From: Acidobacteriota bacterium
GTDB taxonomy: Bacteria; Acidobacteriota; Aminicenantia; JBFLYD01
DNA length: 64,000 nt
Direction: 5' to 3'
Assembly: GCA_040756905.1 (NCBI GenBank)
Contig: JBFLYD010000065.1
Location: 19,608 to 83,607, forward strand
The first letter of the stretch is position 1; each line of letters opens with the position of its first letter. The position numbers were made by a program, and so were the translations under genes. Below are positions 15,663 to 23,760 of the stretch, piece by piece. The notes beneath the pieces are model-generated. The model had not been told where the DNA came from, made no database searches, and worked only from the letters and a program-made list of their open reading frames with translations.

Positions 15663-17410
15663 TTAGAGTGGAAATAAATGGCAATAAATTTGAAACTGAA
15701 AAAGAAGTAACAATTCTTCAGGCTTGTGAAAAGCTTGGAATTCCCATTCCAACATTATGTTATCATCCTTTACTTGAGCCCTATGCAGCTTGCAGAGTCT
15801 GTGTTGTCGAAATCACCCATAGAGGTGCAACTAAGATAGTGACTTCCTGTAACACAATGATAGAGAATGGAATGATTGTAAACACTGAGTCCCCAGAGGC
15901 ATTGAGTGCAAGAAGGATGAACTTAGAACTTTTAATGGCTCAGGCTCCTGCTGCAGAAGTAGTTCAACAGATTGCAAAGGATATGGGGATTGAGAAAACA
16001 AGGTTCCCTATTAGAAAGCCTGAAGAGAAGTGCATTCTATGTGGACTCTGTGTAAGAGCATGTGAACAGGTGGTGGGAGCCAATGCCATAGGATTCAAAT
16101 ACAGAGGAGTTGATAGAGAAGTTGCACCTCCTTTTGATGAACCATCTGAAAAATGCATAACCTGTGGAGCTTGTACATTTTTCTGTCCAACTGGAGCAAT
16201 TTCCTTGAATGATTTCTTTGGAAGAAAAATTATTCATTCAGAACTTTTCCTCGGCCCTCCAAAAGCGATAAGGGTGCCTACTCTTACAGCTGTTCCAAAT
16301 GTGCCAATAATTGACCCGGAGTATTGTATTCATTTTAAGACGAATAACTGCCAGCTCTGTGTTAAAGTATGTGAGCCAGGGGCGATCGACCATGCGATGA
16401 AGGAAGAATATGAAGAAATAGAAGTGGGAAACATCGTTCTTTCTACTGGCTATGAACTTTTTGATTGTAGGAAGATTCCAGCATACAATTATGGAAAGCT
16501 AAACAATGTGATTACAAGTCTTGAGTTTGAGCATCTCTGCCATGCCAGTGGTCCCACTGGGGGAAAGATAAAAACAACAGATGGAAAAGAACCTGAGGCG
16601 ATAGGGGTTGTCCATTGCGTTGGAAGCAGGGATAAAAATTACCATGAATATTGCTCAAAAATCTGTTGTATGTATGCCTTAAAATTTTCGCATCTTATAA
16701 GGGAAAAAACTAATGCTCATATTTACGAATTTTACATTGATATGAGAGCCCCTGGAAAAGGATATGAGGAGTTCTATAACAGAATGCTACAGGAAGGAGT
16801 TACGTTCATAAGAGGAAAAGTGGCAGAGATTACAGATGTGGCTCTTATTCCTGAAGAAGAGGGTAAATTGGTAATTCGCTGTGAAGATACACTGGCAGGA
16901 GTTATAAGAAGAATACCGGTTGATATGGCAGTTCTCTGCCCTGCTATAATTCCAAGGAAGGATTCTGAACAGGTCGCAAGAATATTCGGAATAGGATGCG
17001 GAAATGATAAATTTTTCAGAGAACAGCATCCCAAATTGGGCCCTATTTCAACTTTAACAGATGGAATATTTATTGCAGGTGCATGTCAGAGTCCAAAAGA
17101 CATTCCTGAAAGCATTGCCCAAGGAGCAGGAGCTGCTGCTGGAGTTCTATCGATGGGGGAAGAATTTATAATTGAACCCATATATGCAGTTATAGATGAA
17201 GAACTCTGCGCAGGATGCAAAATATGCATTGGAGTTTGTCCATATGATGCCATCTCCTACAATGGAGAGAAAAAAATAAGTGTTGTAAATGAAACACTCT
17301 GCAAAGGTTGTGGTGCCTGTGTAGCAGCTTGCCCTTCAAGATCTTCATATCAGAAAGGATTCAGGGATGAACAGATCCTTGCAGAGATTGCAGGAGCAAT
17401 TTCCATTTAA
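15659..17410 (+). CDS. NuoG-like ferredoxin front fused to HdrA C-terminal half
   Basis: 583 residues. Residues 1-80 are a plant-type [2Fe-2S] domain (Cys34, 45, 48, 64). Two [4Fe-4S] motifs follow at 125-135 and 166-176, as in NuoG/HoxU; the His-Cys3 cluster segment usual in NuoG is missing (LLMAQAPAAEVVQQ stands there). From about 200 on, the sequence is HdrA: KAIRVPTLTAVPNVPIID, a four-Cys motif (223-238), CVGSRDKNYHEYCSKICC (320-337), FAD segment FIAGACQSPKDIPE (471-484) and two C-terminal ferredoxin motifs (517-527, 548-558). This supplies what the short HdrA-N lacks, without overlap, so the two probably assemble into one bifurcating unit. Confidence 0.88.
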   Translation: MIRVEINGNKFETEKEVTILQACEKLGIPIPTLCYHPLLEPYAACRVCVVEITHRGATKIVTSCNTMIENGMIVNTESPEALSARRMNLELLMAQAPAAEVVQQIAKDMGIEKTRFPIRKPEEKCILCGLCVRACEQVVGANAIGFKYRGVDREVAPPFDEPSEKCITCGACTFFCPTGAISLNDFFGRKIIHSELFLGPPKAIRVPTLTAVPNVPIIDPEYCIHFKTNNCQLCVKVCEPGAIDHAMKEEYEEIEVGNIVLSTGYELFDCRKIPAYNYGKLNNVITSLEFEHLCHASGPTGGKIKTTDGKEPEAIGVVHCVGSRDKNYHEYCSKICCMYALKFSHLIREKTNAHIYEFYIDMRAPGKGYEEFYNRMLQEGVTFIRGKVAEITDVALIPEEEGKLVIRCEDTLAGVIRRIPVDMAVLCPAIIPRKDSEQVARIFGIGCGNDKFFREQHPKLGPISTLTDGIFIAGACQSPKDIPESIAQGAGAAAGVLSMGEEFIIEPIYAVIDEELCAGCKICIGVCPYDAISYNGEKKISVVNETLCKGCGACVAACPSRSSYQKGFRDEQILAEIAGAISI

Positions 17411-17499
17411 GGCACAGAGGCGCAAAGTGGCAAAGGCACAAAGGACAAAACATACTCTGTGCCTATGTGCCTTAGTGCCTTTGTGTCTTAGATTATTGG
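17408..17499. repeat. Family E hairpin (GGCACAAAGGCAC type), copy 2
   Basis: Begins in the stop codon of the HdrA-C fusion gene with TAAGGCACAGAGGCGCAAAG and ends with TTAGATTATTGG. The arms pair over about 40 bp. The sequence following it (ATATTTCT) also resembles what follows copy 1 at 7814-7940. Confidence 0.8.
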
Positions 17500-17520
17500 A
17501 TATTTCTAATAGGAGGTATT

Positions 17521-17949
17521 ATGAGTAATAATGGTAAAGATTTCAGTCCAAAGATAATAGGATTTTTATGTAGATGGTGCTCTTATCAGGGAGCGGATTT
17601 AGCTGGGACGAGTAGAATTCAATATCCTCCAAATCTAATTCCGATAAAAGTAATGTGTTCAGGAAGAGTGGACCCATCCTTTGTTTTAAAAGCCTTTGAA
17701 ATGGGAGCAGATGCTGTTGCCATATTTGGATGCCATCCTGGGGATTGCCATTATCAGGAAGGAAACTATAAAGCCTTGAGGCGATATACACTTCTTTTGA
17801 AAATGCTCGATCAGATAGGAATCGATAGAAGAAGGCTAAAGTTAGAATGGGTCTCTGCTGCAGAAGGAGAAAAATTTGCCCGATGTGTTTCTCAAATTTC
17901 TAAGGAGATAAAAGCTTTAGGTCCATTGAAATATAGAAAGGAGACATAA
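17521..17949 (+). CDS. mvhD: MvhD-like [2Fe-2S] hydrogenase-Hdr linker subunit
   Basis: 142 residues, matching the delta subunit that connects the [NiFe] hydrogenase to HdrA in the methanogen Mvh-Hdr complex. Motifs are FLCRWCSYQGADLAG (Cys17, Cys20), VMCSGRVDPSFVL and FGCHPGDCHYQEGN, giving five cysteines for the iron-sulfur centre. An AGGAGG lies 6 bp before the ATG. Its presence directly after the HdrA-C gene and before the hydrogenase subunits is the best evidence that the two enzymes form one complex. Confidence 0.93.
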   Translation: MSNNGKDFSPKIIGFLCRWCSYQGADLAGTSRIQYPPNLIPIKVMCSGRVDPSFVLKAFEMGADAVAIFGCHPGDCHYQEGNYKALRRYTLLLKMLDQIGIDRRRLKLEWVSAAEGEKFARCVSQISKEIKALGPLKYRKET

Positions 17950-17950
17950 A

Positions 17951-18910
17951 ATGGCGAAGCCAAAAGTAGCATTCTACTGGTGTGCCTCCTGTGGAGGGTG
18001 TGAGGAAGCAGTGGTAGACCTGGCTGAAGATATATTGAAAGTAGTAGAAGCAGTTGACATAGCTTTCTGGCCAGTTGCATTAGACATAAAGAAAAAAGAT
18101 GTGGAAGGTATGGAAGATAAATCTATTGGAGTTTCTTTTATAAATGGAGCAATTAGGCTATCCGAACAGGAGGAAATGGTAAAGCTCCTGAGGAGAAAAT
18201 CAGGGTTGATTGTAGCATTTGGTAGCTGTGCCCATCTTGGAGGAATTCCTGGACTTGCTAATCTTTATGAAGTAAATCAGATATTTGAAAGAGCTTACTT
18301 TACATCTCCATCAACTCATAACCCTGAAAAGATTCTCCCTTCTCAGGAAACAGATGTCCCTGAAGGAAAGCTAACTCTTCCAAGATTTCTTGATAGAGCT
18401 TATGCCTTAGACCAGGTGATAGATGTTGATTATTATCTTCCTGGATGTTCAGTACCAGCAGACTTGATAATGAATGCTGTGAAAGCTATCCTCGAGGGAA
18501 AGCTTCCTCCTAAGGGAACAGTTTTATCTCCAAATAAATCCTTATGTGATACATGCAAGAGAAACGAAACAAAGCCAGAAAAGCTCAAGATTAAAAAAAT
18601 ATATAGACCTTATGAGATAGAAATAGACCCTGAAAAGTGTTTCCTTGATCAGGGGCTTATATGTCTGGGTCCAGCCACAAGAGGAGGATGCGGAGAAAGA
18701 TGTATAGAAGCTAACATGCCATGCAGAGGATGCTTTGGCCCTACAGATCAGGTGGAGGATCAGGGAGCAAAATTTCTATCAGCCTTTGCGTCGATAATAG
18801 ATTCTAATGATGAAAAAGAAATTCAAAAGATAATAGATACCATAGCTGACCCTGTTGGAACTTTTTATAGATTCTCCCTTTCCAAATCTATATTAAAAGG
18901 AAAAATTTAA
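17951..18910 (+). CDS. mvhG: [NiFe] hydrogenase small subunit, MvhG-like
   Basis: 319 residues. The proximal cluster motif CASCGGCEEA (11-20) and GSCAHLGGIPGLANL are typical of group 3 soluble hydrogenases. A C-terminal set of cysteines (GYxxxC-like CSVP, CDTCKRNE, CGERC, MPCRGCFGP) binds further clusters. There is no Tat signal, so it is cytoplasmic. The start is 1 bp after mvhD. It passes electrons from the large subunit to MvhD and HdrA. Confidence 0.93.
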   Translation: MAKPKVAFYWCASCGGCEEAVVDLAEDILKVVEAVDIAFWPVALDIKKKDVEGMEDKSIGVSFINGAIRLSEQEEMVKLLRRKSGLIVAFGSCAHLGGIPGLANLYEVNQIFERAYFTSPSTHNPEKILPSQETDVPEGKLTLPRFLDRAYALDQVIDVDYYLPGCSVPADLIMNAVKAILEGKLPPKGTVLSPNKSLCDTCKRNETKPEKLKIKKIYRPYEIEIDPEKCFLDQGLICLGPATRGGCGERCIEANMPCRGCFGPTDQVEDQGAKFLSAFASIIDSNDEKEIQKIIDTIADPVGTFYRFSLSKSILKGKI

Positions 18911-18920
18911 GGAGGAAAAA

Positions 18921-20381
18921 ATGTCAAGAAAGATAACTATCGACCCAATTACAAGGTTAGAAGGTCATGGAAAGATTGAAATATTTCTCGATGATGAAGG
19001 AGATGTAAAAAATGCCTATCTCCAGGTTCCAGAATTGAGGGGATTTGAACAGTTTGTTGTTGGAAGACCTGCTGAGGAGATGGCGAGAATAACTCCAAGA
19101 ATATGTGGCGTCTGTCCCACTGCCCATCATATGGCTTCTACAAAAGCTTTAGATGACCTTTTCAAGGTTGACCCCCCTCCTGCAGCAAAAAAAATTAGGG
19201 AGCTTTTCTATTCAGTATTTATGCTTGAAGACCACACATTACACTTTTTCTTTTTGGGAGGCCCTGATTTTGTTGTTGGACCCTCAGCTCCTGCTGCAGA
19301 AAGAAATATACTTGGAGTTTTAGGAAAAGTTGGACTCGAGATAGGAGGAAAGGTAATAAAAATAAGAAGAGAATGCAGGGAATTGATGACCATGATGGCT
19401 GGAAAAGTTATCCATCCTGTTTTTGGACTTCCGGGAGGAATATCTAAGGGAATAAAAAAGGAAGAAGCTGAGAAAATCCAGGAAGTGGCAAAAGGAGGAG
19501 TAGAGTTTGCAAAATTTGCCCTGAAAATTTTTGAGGATGTGGTTTTAAAAAATAAAGAATATGTCGACCTCATAACAGGAGACATTTATTATCATAAAAC
19601 ATACTCTATGGGCCTTGTTGATGGGTATAATAAAGTAAATTTCTACGATGGAGATATCAGGGTTGTAAATCCTGATGGGAAGGAATATGTGAAGTTTAAA
19701 GCTCAGGATTATCTTAAACATGTTGCTGAGCATGTTGAGCCATGGAGTTACATAAAATTTTTGTATCTAAAAAATGTGGGATGGAAAGGATTCGTAGATG
19801 GAATTGATAGCGGAGTATACAGGGTTGCTCCTTTAGCAAGGTTGAATACCTCCGATGGCATCGCAACTCCTCTGGCCCAGACTGAATATGAAAGAATGTA
19901 TGAAACATTGGGAGGGAAACCTGCCCATTTTACCCTTGCTTTCCATTGGGCCAGGCTAATAGAGTCTCTCTATGCAGCTGAAAACATGCTAAAATTATCA
20001 CAGGATCCAGAAATCACTGACACAAAAATAAGGAACATCCCAACTACCACTCCAAAAGAGGGCATAGGAGTTGTGGAAGCACCAAGAGGAACACTTTTTC
20101 ATCATTACAAAACTGATGAAAAAGGAATCATAGAAGAAGCAAACCTCATTGTAGGTACTCAGAACAATTCAGCTGCTATAAACATGGGAATTCAGAAAGC
20201 AGCTAAAGCTCTAATTAAAAAGAATAAAGTTGATGATGGAATTTTAAACATGATTGAAATGACTTTCAGAGCTTATGACCCATGCCATGCTTGTGGAACT
20301 CATTCTCTCCCAGGTCATCTTCCTTTGATTATAAGAATTTTTAATTCAAAAGGGGAACTCCTTCGACAGATTAAAAATTAA
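18921..20381 (+). CDS. mvhA: [NiFe] hydrogenase large subunit, MvhA-like
   Basis: 486 residues, the catalytic subunit that splits or forms H2. The four nickel-iron ligands are present: RICGVC (Cys62, Cys65) near the N-terminus and DPCHAC (Cys455, Cys458) near the C-terminus. A 25-residue tail follows the conserved H461 and should be cut off by the maturation protease, which is encoded next. Context with MvhD, MvhG and Hdr genes points to group 3c, although a firm subgroup needs a tree. Confidence 0.94.
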   Translation: MSRKITIDPITRLEGHGKIEIFLDDEGDVKNAYLQVPELRGFEQFVVGRPAEEMARITPRICGVCPTAHHMASTKALDDLFKVDPPPAAKKIRELFYSVFMLEDHTLHFFFLGGPDFVVGPSAPAAERNILGVLGKVGLEIGGKVIKIRRECRELMTMMAGKVIHPVFGLPGGISKGIKKEEAEKIQEVAKGGVEFAKFALKIFEDVVLKNKEYVDLITGDIYYHKTYSMGLVDGYNKVNFYDGDIRVVNPDGKEYVKFKAQDYLKHVAEHVEPWSYIKFLYLKNVGWKGFVDGIDSGVYRVAPLARLNTSDGIATPLAQTEYERMYETLGGKPAHFTLAFHWARLIESLYAAENMLKLSQDPEITDTKIRNIPTTTPKEGIGVVEAPRGTLFHHYKTDEKGIIEEANLIVGTQNNSAAINMGIQKAAKALIKKNKVDDGILNMIEMTFRAYDPCHACGTHSLPGHLPLIIRIFNSKGELLRQIKN

Positions 20382-20400
20382 AAATTGGGTCTTTTTCAAA

Positions 20401-20913
20401 ATGAGAAAGAACTACAAAAAAAATTTTCTGATACTTGGGCTGGGAAATGAGATTCTTAAAGATGATGGGGTCGGAATTTTTGCAGTAAGATCCCTTAAAG
20501 ATAGAGTTGGAAAAAATGTAGATTTGGAGGAAAGCTCTGAATCAGGGTTGACATTACTTGATATAATCCTTCCATATAAAAGAGTTTTGATTATCGACTC
20601 CATAAGAAAGGAGGAAAAAGAACCAGGGACTATTTATGAATTTGATTTGAAAGACTTGTCAGTTTCCCCATCCCCCTCTCCCCATTATTTGGGGCTTCCC
20701 CTTTCTCTTTTACTGGCAAAAAAATTAAACCTTAAAACACCAGAAACAATAAAAATTCTTGCTGTAGAAATAGGTCATCCAATTAAAATGGGAGAGGGAC
20801 TTTCCCCTGGAATTAAGAAAGTAATTCCAACACTTATAAAAAGAGCAGTAGAAATAATTAACGAATGGAAAGAACGTGAAAAAAATAAAGAAAAACTTGA
20901 AGTAATTTATTAG
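20401..20913 (+). CDS. Hydrogenase maturation protease, HyaD/HycI family
   Basis: 170 residues. The N-terminal LGLGNEILKDDGVGIFAV (12-29) is the signature of the endopeptidase that trims the large-subunit C-terminus after nickel insertion; Glu17 corresponds to a nickel-binding residue. VLIIDSIRK and EIGHPIKMG fit the other two metal ligands. It is the last gene of the cluster, 19 bp after mvhA. No hypA-F genes are in the window, so they must be elsewhere. Confidence 0.9.
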   Translation: MRKNYKKNFLILGLGNEILKDDGVGIFAVRSLKDRVGKNVDLEESSESGLTLLDIILPYKRVLIIDSIRKEEKEPGTIYEFDLKDLSVSPSPSPHYLGLPLSLLLAKKLNLKTPETIKILAVEIGHPIKMGEGLSPGIKKVIPTLIKRAVEIINEWKEREKNKEKLEVIY

Positions 20914-21097
20914 ACAAAATCAGTTATGTGGTGTGGAATTCTTTGAGGAAACAAGAAAAATCAGCGGGTCTGGCCTGGGATTATCAATAGCAAAAAAAAT
21001 CATAGATGCCCATCCCGGGATAATCAAAGTCTCAAGTGTTCTTGGAGAAGGCAGCACATTTACTGTTTTATTGCCTAAAATAAATAAAAGAAAATGA
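20914..21097 (+). pseudogene. Histidine kinase C-terminal remnant
   Basis: A frame without a proper start encodes GVEFFEETRKISGSGLGLSI, then AKKIIDAHPGIIKVSS and EGSTFTVLLPKI, ending at 21097. This is the F-box/G2 part of a sensor kinase ATPase domain; everything upstream (sensor, HisKA, N-box) is missing. It starts directly at the end of the protease gene. It is a decayed gene, probably left by a deletion at the boundary of the redox cluster. Confidence 0.65.
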
Positions 21098-21125
21098 ATA
21101 GAAAAATATTAGAAAAAAATCTGAT

Positions 21126-21359
21126 TTATCTTTGTTTTATTTTTAATGAATTTATTTTTCCTATAAGAGTATTTCTGTGAATTCCCAATGATTTAGATGC
21201 TTTCTTTTTATTTCCCTTGTTCTTTTTTAAGGCTTTTTCTATGTATACTTTTTCAAATTCTTTTAAAGCTTCTTTTATAAGTAAATTTTTCTCAACCATT
21301 TCCTCACAAATAATTTCTAATTTTTCTTTTATTGAAAGAGTTCTAAACGATTTTTCCAT
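21126..21359 (-). CDS. Small Fis-type helix-turn-helix protein
   Basis: 77 residues. The C-terminal part EKALKKNKGNKKKASKSLGI with HRNTLIGKIN is the Fis-type HTH found at the end of NtrC-family activators. No AAA+ or receiver domain is attached. It overlaps the start of the cvpA-like gene by 17 bp, so the two are co-expressed. It may be an independent small Fis-like protein. Confidence 0.75.
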   Translation of the reverse strand: MEKSFRTLSIKEKLEIICEEMVEKNLLIKEALKEFEKVYIEKALKKNKGNKKKASKSLGIHRNTLIGKINSLKIKQR

Positions 21360-21894
21360 GTTTCTTATCCTTCCCCATTAAATATTTGTAATTTGAGTAG
21401 AATTTATCCTGGAGATCGATGGGTAAATATTTAACAATTTTTACTGAGACATCTAAAAAAATTGGAGAGAAATAGGACTTCTTCATTGAATCGAGAAAAA
21501 GAGGAAGAAATACCATTATCAATATTAATGCAACAGATATAATAAATCCTTTTAATATTCCAAAAATTCCTCCCAGAGCTCTATCTAAAAATTCCAATGG
21601 ACCTCTTAAAAAAATTTTACTTATTACAAGGCCAATTAATTTCCCCAATAGAATAACCCCTATTAAAATTCCAAAAAAACTTATCACTTCTGAATAAGTT
21701 GGGTCTTTTATCCATTTTATTATTTTTAATGAGACATCCTGCCAGTATCCAAATGCCAGGAATAATCCAGCCACTATGGAAACTATTGATGTCACTTCTC
21801 TAAATAACCCTCTAACTATTCCTAATATAAACGAAAAAATGAAGATAAATATGATGATTAAATCAAGCCATGGGAAGCCAGCCTTGCTAAACAA
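21343..21894 (-). CDS. cvpA: CvpA-family membrane protein
   Basis: 183 residues with four hydrophobic segments: LDLIIIFIFIFSFILGIVRG (about 10-29), IVSIVAGLFLAFGYW (about 36-50), VISFFGILIGVILLGKLIGL (about 69-88) and GFIISVALILIMVFLPLFL (about 114-132). CvpA proteins have been linked to colicin V export and envelope homeostasis; biochemical function is unsettled. It lies 1 bp from the PHP gene and overlaps the Fis-like gene. Confidence 0.8.
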   Translation of the reverse strand: MFSKAGFPWLDLIIIFIFIFSFILGIVRGLFREVTSIVSIVAGLFLAFGYWQDVSLKIIKWIKDPTYSEVISFFGILIGVILLGKLIGLVISKIFLRGPLEFLDRALGGIFGILKGFIISVALILIMVFLPLFLDSMKKSYFSPIFLDVSVKIVKYLPIDLQDKFYSNYKYLMGKDKKHGKIV

Positions 21895-21895
21895 T

Positions 21896-22762
21896 TTATC
21901 TCCTCTTTTTCAAATCTTCTAATATCCTGTAATCACCTTTAACCATACCAATCGTCACAATGGGTTTAATCTTCCCGTGAAAATCCGAGCCAGCAGACGG
22001 TATGAGGCCATTATCCAATGCCATTTTTAGATACTTCTCGGTCAACTCCTCATTGTGATAAGATGTCCATACCTCTAACCCTTTTAACCCTGCTTTCTTT
22101 AAAATTATTGCATCCCCAGTCTCGATTCTGCAAAAACTTGCTCCTGGATGAGCAAGCACTGGAACGCCTCCAAAACTTTTTCCGATTTTTATTGCTTCCT
22201 CAGCAGGGATATTTTCAAAATGAACATAGGCCGGTTTATTCTCCTCAAAATAATCCTTATAAAATCGATAGGGTGCTTTGAATGTATCCTTCTCAAAATA
22301 TTTCTCCAATCTTGGGTTCGTCCTTTCTTTCTCTAATATAACTTTTGCAATTGCAGTGCCGAGAGGAGGGGTTCCTTGAGAACTTTCCAAAACTTCATCC
22401 ATGGATATGTTAAATCCAATCTCTTTCAATTTTTCTATTCTTTTTAATGCAAGCCTGAATCTTCTTTTTTTTATCTTCTTAATAAAACTCTCAATTTCTT
22501 TACTTTTCCATTTAATAAAAGGAAATAGAATGTGTAATTCCCTTCCGTTAAAATTTGTTGTTACTTCTATGTTTGGAATTACCTCAATACCATATTTTTT
22601 ACCTTTTTCTAAAGCTTCTGGATAGGCATCCAAAGAATCATGGTCAGAGATAGATATGGCTGTGAACCCTGCTTTTTTCGCTAAAACGATTATCTCTTCA
22701 GGGCTCAAATCTCCATCACTGCTCTTGTTTGAATGGATATGAAGGTCGATAAAATTTTCCAT
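21896..22762 (-). CDS. PHP-domain phosphoesterase (YciV/RNase AM-like)
   Basis: 288 residues with all PHP metal motifs: DLHIHSNKSSDGDLSPEE (about 6-23), SISDHDSLDAYP (about 38-49), EVTTNFNGRELHIL, PVLAHPGASF (about 205-214) and AGSDFHGK (about 257-264). The closest type is the 3',5'-nucleotide bisphosphate phosphatase/5'-3' RNase group, which processes short RNA ends. It is joined to purC (3 bp gap) and cvpA, so one transcript. Substrate is inferred from family. Confidence 0.85.
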   Translation of the reverse strand: MENFIDLHIHSNKSSDGDLSPEEIIVLAKKAGFTAISISDHDSLDAYPEALEKGKKYGIEVIPNIEVTTNFNGRELHILFPFIKWKSKEIESFIKKIKKRRFRLALKRIEKLKEIGFNISMDEVLESSQGTPPLGTAIAKVILEKERTNPRLEKYFEKDTFKAPYRFYKDYFEENKPAYVHFENIPAEEAIKIGKSFGGVPVLAHPGASFCRIETGDAIILKKAGLKGLEVWTSYHNEELTEKYLKMALDNGLIPSAGSDFHGKIKPIVTIGMVKGDYRILEDLKKRR

Positions 22763-22765
22763 AGA

Positions 22766-23656
22766 TTAAATATCCATCTTTCCTGTCAATAATCGATAGG
22801 CCTTGATGTATTTTTCTTTTGTTTTTATAACAACTTCTTTGGGCAAATCAGGAGGCGGGGAATTTTTATCCCATTTAACACTCTCCAGATAATCTCTTAC
22901 AAATTGTTTATCATAGCTTACTTGAGGTTTTCCCCCTTCATAAGTTTCAAGGGCCCAAAAACGAGAAGAATCCGGAGTCAATACTTCATCCACTAAGATA
23001 ACATTTCCCTTTTCATCGATACCGAACTCAAATTTACTATCTGCTATTATAATTCCTCTCTCTAACGCATACGAGAAAGCTTTATCGTAAATCTCAATAC
23101 TCTTGTATTTTAGAAAATCAGATATTTCATCTCCAATTATATGTTTTACTCTCTCAAAAGATATATTTTCATCATGACCGCTCTCAGCTTTAGTTGCAGG
23201 AGTAAAAATCGGAAAAGGAAGTTTCGAGCTCTCTTTCAGATTAGAAGGAAGATTAACATCCCCAATTTTCCCGGTTTGTTTATACTCCTTCCAACCCGAA
23301 CCGAACAGATATCCTCTCACAACACATTCTACCGGCATCACTTTCACTTTTTTAACTATCATTGACCTTTTCTTCAATATGTCTTTATATTCCTTCAAAA
23401 AATCAGGAAAATCATCTACCTCAGATGTAATCAAATGATTTTCTACGATTGAGGATGTGAAATTAAACCAGAATAAAGATAGCTGATTTAATATTATTCC
23501 TTTCAGAGGAATTAAAGTTGGTAGCACATAATCAAACGCTGAAATTCTATCTGTTGAGATAATGAGGAGTTTTTCTCCCAGATCGTAAACATCTCTTACC
23601 TTTCCTCTTTTAAATAATGGAATTCCTTTTAAATTAACCGAACCTAAGGTTTGCAT
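22766..23656 (-). CDS. purC: Phosphoribosylaminoimidazole-succinocarboxamide synthase
   Basis: 296 residues, SAICAR synthase of purine biosynthesis (CAIR + aspartate + ATP). Motifs: KGKVRDVYDLGEKLLIISTD (about 18-37), DRISAFDYVLP, ECVVRGYLFGSGWKEYK, FTPATKAESGHDENIS and LVDEVLTPDSSRFW. This is the longer eukaryote/yeast-like form rather than the short 240-residue bacterial form. It heads a minus-strand unit with the PHP, cvpA and Fis-like genes. No other pur genes are nearby. Confidence 0.93.
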   Translation of the reverse strand: MQTLGSVNLKGIPLFKRGKVRDVYDLGEKLLIISTDRISAFDYVLPTLIPLKGIILNQLSLFWFNFTSSIVENHLITSEVDDFPDFLKEYKDILKKRSMIVKKVKVMPVECVVRGYLFGSGWKEYKQTGKIGDVNLPSNLKESSKLPFPIFTPATKAESGHDENISFERVKHIIGDEISDFLKYKSIEIYDKAFSYALERGIIIADSKFEFGIDEKGNVILVDEVLTPDSSRFWALETYEGGKPQVSYDKQFVRDYLESVKWDKNSPPPDLPKEVVIKTKEKYIKAYRLLTGKMDI

Positions 23657-23729
23657 TTTTAAAATATATAAATTTTATTTTAATAAAGTCAAGGAAAGTT
23701 TGGCAAAAATTTTTAAAATATATTTGACT

Positions 23730-23735
23730 TATAAT
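23730..23735 (+). promoter_or_regulatory. -10 element of the pgsA promoter
   Basis: A perfect TATAAT lies 25 bp before the pgsA ATG at 23761. It overlaps an earlier in-frame ATG at 23734, so that ATG would lie within the promoter, supporting the later start. I see no consensus -35 at 17 bp. Confidence 0.5.
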
Positions 23736-23760
23736 GCGTCATAAGATATATGAAAGAAAT

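Noticed and set aside
11705..17410. Respiratory complex I (nuoEFG)
   Set aside because: No membrane Nuo subunits are present, NuoF is fused to GltD, and the NuoG-like part leads into HdrA. It is a soluble module.
17521..20381. F420-reducing hydrogenase (Frh)
   Set aside because: No FrhB-type F420 subunit occurs; MvhD and Hdr genes are adjacent instead.
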